A DNA stretch of 64,000 nucleotides. Origin: Taiwanofungus camphoratus (taxonomy: Eukaryota > Basidiomycota > Agaricomycetes > Polyporales > Taiwanofungaceae). A program made the translations under genes and the position numbers. The stretch lies in contig CP021226.1 in NCBI GenBank assembly GCA_003999685.1, forward strand, positions 1,426,001 through 1,490,000, written 5' to 3'. The notes beneath the pieces were generated by a model. It was not told the origin of the DNA, did no database searches, and saw only the letters and a program-made list of their open reading frames with translations. This document shows positions 21,599-35,727 of this stretch, one piece after another; the first letter of the stretch is position 1, and every line of letters starts with the position of its first letter.

Positions 21599-23284
21599 TC
21601 AGAACGTGATTTTTTTACCCTGTGCTGGTAAAATGGAAGGATTGAGCTTCTCCTTTAACCGTCTTTTCGCCTCCCAAGATGGGTGTAGCGGCTTGTCTTC
21701 CCTCTGCCTATTCACCGAGCGAGGCCGCTGCTCCGCTACAGGTTGACTGTGCACCGACCAACCGTTGTCGCCAGGAGGATGATCGAATTGTTGACGGCCG
21801 TTAGAAGACGTGCCTTCACGAGGGCCACCTCCAACACGAAATCGCGAACCCCCACCTCGCCTGGTATTACTCTTGGAAGGGAACTGCATAGTGGCTTCGC
21901 GTTGTTTCTTTACATGATTCGCATTTTTGCCATATTTTTTCTCCCATATACTGAACATTCAGGGAGATTAGAATGTGAGTCAACAGAGGCAAAGACACTC
22001 ATAAGAAAACAGAGTAACGTACGCTCGCCGAGCTCTCTGACCACGTCTATTTTTCTTGGGCATGTCATTTGCAAGGTCCGCGTCACCATCACTCCAGTCA
22101 GACGCATCAGAATCGCCACGAGTAAATCCAACCGACAGTGAGGGAAGGAAGGTGGATTCAGCGCTATTTAGCTCCGACTTGCCCTTCAGACTGTTCGGGG
22201 CGACAAAACCCTTTGGTGATTTCTTGTTCAAGGGCACGGAGGGCTTATCTAACTCTAAGCTTACTTCCGCATCTTCTTCGTCGCTCGTTAGAGTCGAATC
22301 ATTCCCAGATGGGCCTCCAGTGTCACCAGGAAGACATGCTGTATCGTCAAGTGATCCGGATTCCCATTCATCGCCACTTTCTTGGTCACCTCGTCGAATT
22401 GGTTCGGAGCCTGCTCGCCCATGCTCTTCTCCATCGTCGCTACCAACGTCATCGCCACTACTCTGAGACTCTTCCAGATCAGCGAGTCGAATTTTCTTGG
22501 CCTTCCGTGCCTCTTCAGCAAGTTCACTATCGTTGATCCCATCCTCATCTTCAGCTGCATCCGATATGGGCTTGATGACTTCCCGCAAACCGTCGATTAC
22601 AGAGCGTACTTCGACAGCAACAGTTTTGGAACTGAGTAGACGGCTCTTTACTCTGGAGGTTGGAGTACCAGCAGGCGTAGGCGAGATCGATTTGTTAGTT
22701 AGTTCGGTCTTGATGGCAGCTTGGACTTCAGGAATCTCTGAAAGAAGAAGGTCCTTATTCAGCTTGGTCTTCAAGGCGAGATTGGCTATCGGTTCGTGGT
22801 CGACATGCTTTGAAGTGATACCAATCAACCACAGTGCCTATGAAGATAGCGGTGACATACCTTCAATGCCTCCAGTTGTGCTTCTAGATCGGCAATATCC
22901 TTAGCGCCAGGATTCTGTGTTCTGGGAGAAATGATACGTGATTGTATAATGAGTACATCTGAAAAGCCCATTACAATTCCAACAACAGCATACACACCTG
23001 AGGCTTTTCAACCTTTTTACCAACTTCTGTGTCTCGAAAGTCTTAACTTTCTTGACTGCTTTCCGCACTTCTCGTGTACCATGGTGCTTTAGAACTAAGG
23101 CGGTGACCTCCAGTCTCCAAGACATGTTAGTGAGACTGACTCACCAATTTTCCACTTATCCGCGTTGCTAGGCTATCCTATGGAAACGACAAAAGCTTAG
23201 TGTATACCATATAGATCTCCCATGTTGGCTCCATACCTCCTTAAGGACCGTCCTCTTCCTTTTGATACCGCGCAGTTTTGTCAT
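21599..23284 (-). CDS. BUD22: BUD22/SRFBP1-family ribosome biogenesis factor
   Basis: Exons: 23284-23237, 23177-23141, 23094-22998, 22921-22861, 22807-22023, 21950-21599; 459 aa. The start gives MTKLRGIKRKRTVLKE. Family marks: HHGTREVRK and FETQKLVKRLK near the N-terminus, a long acidic middle, then DWSDGD, RRGQRARRAIWEKKYG and the terminal HPSWEAKRRLKEK and QGKKITF. Bud22 is nucleolar and acts in the small-subunit processome on 18S rRNA maturation. The junction of exons 2 and 3 is the weakest: the chosen 46-bp GTCAGT-AG intron keeps frame, but a 37-bp GTGAGT-AG alternative also does. Confidence 0.9.
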
Positions 23285-24535
23285 CCCGAGCAGTATACCT
23301 CTGACCAAATGGTCAGCTTGCAATATGATAATCGCCCTGGGGATACAACACTATGTAACACCACGGATTAGAGTGAGCCACCAGGTGTACATAAGCGTTG
23401 CAGGCAAGCACTACATGTGCCAAAAAGGATAAACCACGTGCATCTCATTAACCGCTCAGTGCCAGGCAACAGTGCGTTTCTCTTCACAATACGATTGTTG
23501 GGCCGCTGCTCTATTCTGAGCGCTTTCATGCCCACCTGATAGAAATAATGTTATATATATATATACTACTGTAATATTATTTGCTGCCCGAAGCGCCCAG
23601 GTGCTTCACTGGCACTAGCTGCTATACCGGCGAACTGGAAACAAGTTGGAGGTGGTTTCTCAGCTCGAGTCCGGCCGATATATATCGGCTTTCATTGCGC
23701 TCACTAGTGGCACCTAACACGCAGGTTCCGTGACCATATATTCCATCAGCTCCAAGGGCGGCAGAACTCAAAATTTTAACCACACAAAATGTGAGTATTG
23801 AACGGGGTAGTTCTCCTGCAGATACTCTGGCATATTGTATGATCAGAACACATGTTGCTCCTCGATGTTGGCCCTCATTTGACATTGGCAGCTCTCACTC
23901 AAGACAATGTCCATGAAAGGCAATTGGTGCACCAGACCTGAGAAACTTAGAAAATCCTATGGTCAAGTACATTTTCTAGGTCACCCGAACTGTCCAGGAG
24001 TTTTGAAACCCACCGTAGACACACTACTCTGTACCTCTCCGACTCGATATCAGACATGTGTCATTTCAAGAATGAGAACGCGGCGCTACGTTCACCCTAG
24101 ACTTTCCTCAGCTTTTCATATTGTAGAGTCGCGTGGGCGAGAGCGCCGGGTACAAAACCCAGATAAACTGACCTAAATACAAGATCATTAAGAACGAATA
24201 AACCCATACTTATGCTGTTCAGACGGTCATGCAATCATGATATGGCTACGGAATCAATACCGGATTTCTGCTAATGCCATGCCTGAGGTAAATGATTCCG
24301 GCTCACTTGAATGTCTAACTCGACGTGTATCTGTGCAGCACCAATCTAAATATCACCTATTTGATATTGATGCTGGTCAAGTGACTGTTGCAAAGAATGT
24401 CGACACAACATATGGGATAAATATCATAAGACTGTATGAGATTCGACGGTAGGGACCTTTGACAAGTCCGACTTTCTTGGACAAACGCTCGACCTTACGT
24501 TCCAATTCGCACCTCCTAGTACTTTATAAAATTCA
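23285..24535. other. Intergenic: BUD22 promoter and oxygenase 3' flank
   Basis: About 1.25 kb without a recognised gene. It contains a short TA repeat near 23551-23566. Frames at 23622-23885 and 23907-24176 have no family features. Confidence 0.45.
23551..23566. repeat. TA dinucleotide repeat
   Basis: Short run of alternating T and A in intergenic DNA. Confidence 0.7.
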
Positions 24536-26066
24536 TCAATAGTTGGCGTTTAATCGCTGCGTTATGTATTGGCCGGCCTGTAATTCAAGCAAGGTCAGGC
24601 AAGACCAGTTGCTAGATATGATGACACTTACCGAGATTGGTTCGTATTTCTTCGGTCGTTCAGCCGAATAGGTTCCGGGTAGACAGTCGACAACTGCAGA
24701 ATAGTCCTAACGTGCCAGCATTAAATGCTAATTAGATTGAGACATAGAGATGGCGCTTACTGCGGAGCAGAACTAGAACAACAATCATGGAGCTGTCAAC
24801 ATGTTCACGAGTAGCGGTAGGAAGAACCTACATATGGTATCGAATACCGTTCCGGCGTCATCCCGTCCTTCGTGATGAGGTTAGGAGGCGCGCGCACACG
24901 GTGAATCGTGCTTCTGATCGTGTCGTTGGACCCTTCAAAATGGAGCAGGACCATGCTCAGAATTCGCATACTGTTATGTAGGCATGGACACCTACAACGC
25001 ATGAGGAAGTCGCCTGCGTTCACGACGATGGCGCCCTCGATAGGTGGCGCGCCCTACATGAGATTAAGTCAGACCGTGACCAGCACCACATGAAGTTGGA
25101 GGGTTCTTCACACCTTGAATTCGCCGGGCTTCTTTGGATTTTCTACTTCTAGTCCACCAACGCTGTCTTGCATCAACAAGGTAACAGTGATATAGTCGGA
25201 ATGTGCGCCGATCCTAGCAACCTCTTCATTGTCCAGCTTCGTTATTGGAACGCTTGAGCAATAACACATTCTTCGACTCAGTATCAAGCTCCGGACATGA
25301 AAAAAGAACCAGGTACCTAGGATAGTGCAGCAAACGTAATTGGTTATCAGCTGCCGTGTGATATTTCTCGAGATAATCTTCCGATAGTTGGAGGCCCAAG
25401 GCGAGAGCCCTCAGAATGGTAATCTCAACTTTATGGCATGCCTATTTCCTGTGACACGGGTTCTAAGAAGAGGAACGGATCATTCTCTGCTTACCCAGAA
25501 GAAATCGAGACAAGCTTCCTTGAAGCCTGGCAAAGTTCCGTCGGGTAGCCAGATGTTAGACATGTTTGAGTCTCCCTCACGACCACATTCGAAGCTCTCC
25601 TTCACGTCGGGAGCCTTGGCACGGGCCTTAGCCAATTGCTCTGCGTCAAAGACTTCATGCGAGACTTTCTCCATGCCAGGAGCGGAGTAGCCTGTCGAGA
25701 ACATCATGAGGTGTGCGTGCGTCGCAATACGAAATCCCAATACAAACCTCGGTGGTGTGCCCCGGACGGCGGATGCGGGGCGAGCATCTTGGTCGCATAA
25801 GGTTGAGCAAAGAATCGCTTGGACTTTGGACCGATAGTACTGGTGAGGGCGGGCTAAACAAGGACACTGCGACAAAAGCATACCCAGTCAAACATCGTGT
25901 CGATCTTCTCCTTTGGCAACCCATGATTGACGAGATATACGAAACCGATGTCCCTGAAAGACTCAAACATGGCATCTGCTACCTCCTGCTTGGCCGACCC
26001 ATCCAAGAAAGGGCCGAAGTTGAGGATTGGGATACCCTGCGCGTCTCCGAGCTTAATGCCAGGCAT
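24536..26066 (-). CDS. 2-oxoglutarate/Fe(II) dioxygenase, isopenicillin N synthase-like
   Basis: Ten exons: 26066-25884, 25823-25748, 25691-25495, 25441-25317, 25252-25114, 25053-24996, 24932-24832, 24772-24761 (12 nt), 24706-24632, 24577-24536; 335 aa. N-terminal DIOX_N domain: IPILNFGPFLDG, GFVYLVNHGLP. Iron ligands H211 and D213 (GAHSDYITVTLL) and H270 (STIHRV); the 2-oxoglutarate pair R288-x-S290 (RYSIPYF). All key residues are present, so an active enzyme is expected. Fungal members hydroxylate or oxidise small molecules such as gibberellins, flavonoids or secondary metabolites; the substrate cannot be read from sequence. The 12-nt exon codes FCSA just after the 2-oxoglutarate site. Confidence 0.93.
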
Positions 26067-26610
26067 GATGCGCTTTCAGAATCACGACAGGGAGAAGCTT
26101 GAAGGTTCCTGTAATGAGTTTATATCGGTGAGCGATAGCTTGGCTGCAGCGATAACATTGTTTGGTGCCTAGGCCAGAAGCTGGAGATAAGTCGCTGAGG
26201 CCGTCGATGGCGGAGATTTGGTCACAGGGTGAGCATCCAGAACAGGGATCGCGTTCGCAAAAGCCATGTACCGCTACAAGAATTTCAAAACTAGTCCTTC
26301 CGGCATTCCAGCGCGTGAAGGCGCATCACGATGAAAGACGGGACGAGGACCTGTAGGCTGCGACAAATGCACTTATATGGTGAATACCTTGGTAGCCAGT
26401 TGGGCCGCGTGACGTCAATGATTTGTAATTTACATAAGCAATTATCGATCTACTATTAGGCCCGGAGATAGCATTACATATGGTACTGGACCGTTTATCT
26501 GAAATTTACCGAGATATTGCTAACTGCTGCATTACCGTCCGACACTGATATCCGTTCCTGTCTCAAGTTTGCTAGCACCAGAAAACGATTCAGGGGGATA
26601 TCCGACGATC
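26067..26610. promoter_or_regulatory. Divergent promoter region, oxygenase / tubulin cofactor D
   Basis: 544 bp between two divergent start codons. Both promoters should lie here; no TATA box or coding sequence is evident. Confidence 0.45.
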
Positions 26611-29600
26611 ATGAACGATGAATTGGCGGAGGGGAGAATATACGCAACTTTCGAGAAGTATGGAGAACTTCTGGATATTCAGAAGATCCTGTTATCTCTT
26701 GATCCAAGCGAAGAACCCAGTGCTGAGGAAGATAGAGGGGAGGATGTGTTACTGAGGAAATTATCAGAGATCGTAAGGCTTTCTCCAGCCTATTCTCGAC
26801 GGGCATTGCTAACAGGTTCATCGCAAAGCTGAATGAATATCAAGAGCAGGCATATCTCCTCGATCCGTTCATAGAGGAACTGGTCACCCCTGTGGTGGAA
26901 AAATTGAAGAACCATGCCAAAGCTTCGGTCACCAGTCCAGACGGCGCAATCTCTGGGACCAGAGTCGGTCGCATTGCGTTGCTTCTGTACAATTACATCA
27001 AGTTCCGTGGATACAAGACGATCAGTCAGTACTTTAAAGCAATATCCAGCACACGGTAACTCACCGTAGTCCTTTCAGCCAGATTCTTTCCTCACGAGAT
27101 TGCAGACCTTTCAATAGCGTTGGATTACGTCTTGTTACTTAACGGCAATACTAGGGGATCTTCACAAGATCCGTCACAGTGGTCATTACGATATGTCGTC
27201 TTGCTGTGGCTTTCACTCATCTGCATGATCCCTTTTGATCTCGAGCAATTTGATGATCGTGACAATATCGGAGACACCTCTGCCAAGCTCGAGTCTTTGG
27301 GAAAGTCGTTCCTAAGCAATGCTGGGCTGGAACGAGATGGCGCCTCCATCCTTCTGTCTAGACTGTACATGAGGTAGGCCACTCGCAACCTTACATCAGG
27401 ACCCACACTGATTCTCGCAGAAAAGACACAAGTGCAAAGTTACTTGCCTTCTTAAAATGGTCTATTCATACCGCACAATGCCAAAGTGACCCATTCTCCG
27501 TATGCCCACTTCATTATGTTGATAAGGCCAATGCTGATCTGTCTACTTACACAGTCCATAGGGATGTTACAAGTGCTGTGTGAACTAACTAAATCTGGAT
27601 CTGCTGAAAAAATTCAGGCCCATGTGATTCTCCTTCTTGACGTTGCAGTCGCTATCAAAGACAACGCCACTCTTATGGCAAATACGGTAGTTAGAAAATT
27701 ACGGACAAAGCTCGTCTCTCGTGTAGTCTTGCGGCGTCTTCCTGCTGTCATTAGTGCAGCCCGCATCAAAGGTGCTGCGAATTTTGTGACACTTAAAATT
27801 AGGACCTTCATTATTGAGATGCCTACAGGCCGTGCACTATCGTCCCGTGTGGATCCTACAACGGAGTCGCTCAGCAGGCCCGAAGACGACGATTTTGATG
27901 TACCTGAGGAGACTGAGTCAGTACTGGAAGAGCTGTTTGAGGCACTGCAGGATAAAGTTGGTAATTCTTCTTCTACATCTCACTGTTTCTGACCTCATAT
28001 CTGCAGGATACGATTGTCCGATGGTCCGCTGCCAAGGGCATTGCGCGCATATCAGAGCGTTTACCTGCTGAGTTCGCGCAGCAGGTGCTCGATACTATCA
28101 TTGGCCTGTTCTCAATTCACTCTATTGCAGCTGCGACGATATATGATATGCCGTCCATTGCAGAGAGCACGTGGCATGGTACATGCCTTGCGTGCGCGGA
28201 GATGGCACGTAGAGGTCTTGTTGCCGATGAAAAGCTCCCGGAACTTGTTGATTGGCTATGCAAGGTAATCTACAGCCGAGATGTCTCAGGAGAGCTCTGA
28301 GTCTGACACACCGATGTGGCAGGCTCTCTACTTCGACATACGCAAAGGCGCGCATTCTGTTGGATCGAATGTCCGAGATGCCGCGTCGTACGTTTTGTGG
28401 TCATTAGCTAGAGCCCAAAGCCCTTCTGCGCTGGCTCCGCATGCACAAAATCTTGCCCAGAGACTGGTGGCGGTTTCCCTGTTTGATCGGGAGATACATA
28501 TACGACGGGCCGCAAGTGCCACCTTCCAAGAGTACGTTGGTCGAACGGTAAGGTTACATTAATATGGGGACGCAACTATCCTTGGACGAATTGTGACCCT
28601 CGCAGAGCTTGTTCCCCCACGGAATCGATGTCCTGCGCAAGACTGATTTCTACGCTGTCGGCGTGCGGCGGAATGCTTTCCTGGTCGCTGCCCCAGAGGT
28701 CGCAGAGTGTGTGCGTTCATATTGTAGATGTTGTGTTGTTCTGACCAACTGCCGCCTAGACATGACGATTACCAGTCGTCTTTAATTGACCATCTTCTGA
28801 CAATAACGCTACGACACTGGGATCCCACCATGAGACAGCTTGGTGCACAATCTCTTCGTGCAATCTGTGAGCTCGATCTGCCCCATTTAGGTCCGAGCTC
28901 TGCAGAGAGAGCGGTTAGTGAACTCTACAGGGAGTTTTCTCAAGAGATCTCAGTTGACTCGTGACCAGGCGCAGTTGTTGAAGGGCTCGGATACGGGGGA
29001 CATACACGGAGCGTTGTTGACTTTGACAGAGCTAGCTACTGCTTACCGTGATTCCGGCCCTGGCCAAGACCTACACGCGGAACGTCGTAAGGTGGGCGTC
29101 CCAAGTTTCCAAGCTTAGTTGCATACTATTATTGATAGAGCACAGATATTTGCTCATTGGTCAGACGTACCACTCAACATAGTGCAGTCTCCACGCCACG
29201 AGCTGGTCACTGCAGCGGCATGCTGTTTGATCGCCAATAGCATTTCTCCAGAAGAGATACAGCTGACTGAAGGTCCTACACCAAACTGGCGCAGAATCGT
29301 TGACTTCGGCCTCAAGAGCAAGAGCGCCGTTGTGCAGGAGGCAGCAGCTACGGCTATGGCCTCCGTAAGTAAGCTCGTTGACTGTTCGGCAGTTGTTCAA
29401 AGATAAGTATCAAGTCTTGTGTGACGCCTTGTCAATACCTGATTCGATCTCTTCACGCTAATCCGAGAGTTCAGCTCTGGGTCATCCTTAATGCAGCAGA
29501 GTTTGAGTAGAGTGTTGGGTGTCCTCGATTATAACGCTCATCCGCATGGTATCCAGAGTGCTGTTCGATGCTTGCTGGCTTGCGTTGATCGTTCTGTATG

Positions 29601-31177
29601 GATCAGTTTTGCACTTCTTCCTGCCATTTCTGATCCATGCGTGCAGGTACTCGCGGAGAGCATAAGTATCGAAGCGCGACGTAATGCATTCGTGTCAATG
29701 CCTCAAATAATAGCCAATGTCGCATCGAGGCTGCCTGAAAGTATGCGTGCACCTGTCGCAAAACTGCCACGTGCTGATCACTATGGTAGATTTGGCTCCT
29801 CTGACGGTCTGTCAAATCGTGGATGCCTTGTACGAAGGACTCAGCGATTATACCACGGACCAGCGAGGAGACGTTGGTTCTTGGGTCCGAATGACATGCG
29901 TTCAAGGCATCACTTCGATAGCGGAAATCCTCTTCAAATATTCTCAGCAACTGCCAACTTTCTCAGAATATTTCCCTGCCTCAAAATATCACGACTGTGT
30001 GGGTGGGATTCTGAAGCAAGGTGTCGAGAGACTTGATAACGTCCGGCAACTTGCTGGTGAATGCTTCCTTCGCCTGCTCTTATTGCCACTACCAGTGGCC
30101 CCCGGTGCAGAGGCGTGGCGTATTCATGGCGATGTTTTCATGAAAGGTCTGTTCCTAAGGTAAGGAGGTAGCTGATTTCGTCAACGGTTTCATTCACTGG
30201 GATTCATTTAGTGATAGCGAGACCATCGGATGGAACGAGAGTGAAAGGCTATTTCGCAAGGCCGTAAGGTTGCTGGAGATAGAACGGTACCGAGCACCTA
30301 TTCTGGCAGGTCTCGTGTTGAGTGTAAGCAGCAAGACGGACAGCACGGTAAGCACTCACGAGATACAGATTCTTGGGTATGACATTATTTCGTCAGTAGC
30401 AACGTCCTGTATCAGCAAGTCTCGCAGCCTACGCGCGCAGCCTACCTATTGCCACTACTGGGACGGATACTTACGCACTGCGTGACCTGGCCCAAGACTT
30501 ACTTTCACAAGCCAAGCGCAACCTAGGCTCTAACAATATCGTCGTACCAGTGCTTCAGACATTCAATGTACTTCTAGAAGCAGATGCATTCGAACGTCTT
30601 CCGGATGATGCATTAGGGTTGCGGAGGTAAGTAATTCATGTTAGACTATAGTGAACTATCACAAAGTATACATCAGTTTGGAAAATTTACTCTCTATCGC
30701 CTCAAAGGACGTAGCACGTCTGAAGAGTCCACAACGAATTTCGGTGTCCATGCGGATGTGGGTCTCCGTGATATTGGCGAGTTCCGATACTGAAAATCGA
30801 AGTCAGTGTTGTCAACTTGCTACCTGTTGGCCGACTACGAAGGGAATGTATTGCGCAACTTCTCAAATTCCTTGCGCACCAGTATCCCAAGGTGTGTTCC
30901 ACAAACAACAAATAATAATAACTGATGATATATCCGGACCAGATTCGGGCAGATACCGCTGAGCACTTGTACCTTGTCCTTCAAAGTAAAGACCTTGGAT
31001 ATGATACCGACGAGGTGGAAAATATTCTTCTCGAGACTGAATGGTCTGTACTTTCAAGCTGTCATGGATCTACTGTGCTGAGTGCTGGGCTGCAGGTCAT
31101 CAAACAATATGCCTTCCATTCGTGATGCAGCACAACGTTGTCTCACATCGCTCTTGCCAGAGACACAACAGATTTAA
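26611..31177 (+). CDS. TBCD: Tubulin-specific chaperone D (tubulin-folding cofactor D)
   Basis: Twenty exons: 26611-26772, 26829-27024, 27079-27373, 27421-27499, 27555-27956, 28007-28264, 28323-28547, 28606-28706, 28760-28913, 28954-29091, 29146-29402, 29475-29595, 29647-29740, 29790-30159, 30212-30347, 30400-30626, 30677-30757, 30807-30891, 30943-31043, 31096-31177; 1187 aa, the normal length. HEAT/ARM repeats run throughout. Family landmarks: ILNEYQEQAYLLDPFIEEL, FFPHEIADLS, DKDTIVRWSAAKGIARI, STWHGTCLACAEMARRG, FDIRKGAHSVGSNVRDAASY, RGDVGSWVRM. Cofactor D binds beta-tubulin and joins cofactors B, C and E in making alpha/beta-tubulin dimers. The intron at 29403-29474 starts ATAAGT instead of GTAAGT, yet is needed to keep the frame. 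Confidence 0.95.
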
Positions 31178-31419
31178 GTCATTTATAAATAGGGGTAGAC
31201 GGAGATGTGTAGCGAACAGGTGTCGTTGAAATTCTGTACTCACCGGGCCAGCCTGATTTTGGAAGTGGAAGACCCTCTCTAAGTGACGCGCATAAGTATG
31301 CGTGGGAATGTTGGCCTATTAGCATCAATACTCTGTCAGTCAGACTAGCCCAGTAGGGGCACACGCTACCATTGAGACATTTGCCTCGCCACTTTCACCC
31401 ATAATCTACAGTCTTGAGG

Positions 31420-33477
<2,058 letters not shown>

Positions 33478-35727
33478 AGGGCACTTTGCGTAACTTATAT
33501 GTACATGTCACGATTGTCGTGAAGCAGTCTCGTGAGTTTTTGCATGGTCATGGCAGCGTGCTCTCGTGCGACACTGTACGTACAAGACCCCGATATCGAC
33601 TCGAGTCTCGAATCACACGAGCTCGTGACGTCAAACTCACCATTACCCAGAAGTTCGAGGAAGTCGACTGAGATTGGCCCGCGTGCGCAAAGTCAGGTCG
33701 GAAAGCATGCTGCTAGTTGTAAAAGAATGTAGATACTCGCACACCGCGGAATATCCGGCGAGTTCTGTCCTTCCATATGAGGAAGTCTCAACCGACTCTC
33801 AACTTCCTGTGTAACAACAGCAGAGGAAGGTCAGGAGACATTCAGGAATGTACGATAAAGAGAAACCCTATGACGCATTAGGATGCCGGTGACACGGCTA
33901 GATTTCATAGCGTCTGTACGTGAGAGTCGGCCAGTGCACACCGCTGGCACGCAGCGGTCCAGTCATAGTAAGAGCGTTCCGGGAAGTCTGACAACGTTGA
34001 ACTAGCACATTGAATGCCGAGCCAAAACATCCACGGACAAGGACATGGGGAAACAGTTACCTCAGGAGGATTCCCTTGCCCAGTATACGAATTGGTACCG
34101 GCCTAACAAATGGGGACTGTGTGGCGCTGCAAGGGTCGCTAACAATAAGTGAACGTGGCAGTTCGTCGTGCACCTTCGAGGAAATGATAGAACAGTGTGA
34201 GACTGGTCTGCTAGAAGCAGAGCGGAAGAAGGAGAAGAACCGATTAAATAATGGCAAGACCAAAGCTGAGAGAACCCGGGCAATGGTGCATTCGTGATCA
34301 CGTTGCAGTCAAAGTTGAAGCACTCCTACCTGTCAGTGGACTGATAAGGTCCGGACAGGAATGTTTCTTGCTTACCAGCATGAATAACTGTCAAGACGTA
34401 GGAGGATAGTTAATTGCTATGAAGGGACTGTGCAGTCTTGCCCCTCTATGGTAAAATAAACGACAAGACATTTGTTTGCCCAATGCCGAAGCTCAGGACC
34501 GAAGCCGACCATTTTCGCTTCGAGACGTACACAGAAGGTCCGTGGGAGATACGCAACCAACCGAAGAAGACTGGCAGAAGATAGGAGGGCTGATAGTATC
34601 ATGATGTGGACCATTTTAAGACGACCCCACACGGGAACATTACAATCAGCGAAATGTTGAAATGTGGATATCGCTTTGGCCACAAGATTTGGCCTAATGT
34701 GGCGGAAAGAATGATGATACTTCAAACTTGTCAAAAAAGAGAAGATAAAATGGACCGACGCGCGGACTCCACGACCAAGCGGTAGGAGGTAGCTATCAAT
34801 CAGCAAATACTATATCAAAATAGCCACCAACCATTCTCCAAACGCGTTTCAATGTCCCTTGTCCCTATGCGTTAACATGAGTGCGCAGTATTGAACGCAT
34901 AATGGGCACTGAAGGTATACGCCGCGCATGCCTGAACGTCGCGCAAAAGTTCCGCTTTGCAGATGTAGAGTGGACGACAACATTCTGCGAGAGCCTCATG
35001 TCAGCTTGACTGAAGCTCGATTATGCGGATAAATGTTGTGTCGATCGCGCAACAATTTGCGTACACGGCTGATCCGCACAAAATTCGGTAGCGCACGAAT
35101 ACACCAGAGCTCAAGGGGAGGATATTTGAGCGCCATGCGGTTTCGGACACAAAGTCGACGTATTTCTCATTCAACATAACTTGCGGGAACACCTGATAAA
35201 CATTTACGTACTGGCGGACGGAGGGAGGATGGACCAGCCAAAACGCCCGCAGAAGTGAACGTGGCGATGGTGCTGCCTTAGCGTGCGAACAGTCTTGACG
35301 GAGATTGTTGGAAGCTGATCCGACTGGCTTCAACTTGCCAATTTTTCTTTCCTGGCATCAACCAACTCAGGAATTGTGTCTGCAAATAGATATGAGGATT
35401 CAGGCGCGGACTCAAAGCCAATCGAGACGCGGACGCAGGAAATATGAGAGACAGACACAGATGTGACCGGTTGTGTTGTTGGGAACACATGTTCACCACG
35501 ATGGCCATGCGGCAGACGACAATGTACAAGACAAGGTGGAAAGAATAAGAGAAAATGCGACCAGCGTCTGTTACCGGGGCGAGGGCTGCACTGAAAGGCT
35601 CCTAGAGAGCCTTATGGCAGCGTGTGGAGGTCAAGCGGGCTGCCACCATGTGTTCGCCTTCGCTCCCTAAATATGGCCCGCCATAATCTTCTTCCTTTCT
35701 ATCATCTCTCCCTGTGTCCACCCCCCC
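33478..35727. other. Long intergenic stretch without recognisable gene
   Basis: About 2.25 kb between VMA2 and the TCP11-like gene, which both run to the right. Frames at 34010-34297 and 34417-34806 have no family features. A C/T-rich leader precedes the TCP11-like ATG (about 35680-35727). The rest looks like ordinary non-coding DNA. Confidence 0.45.
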
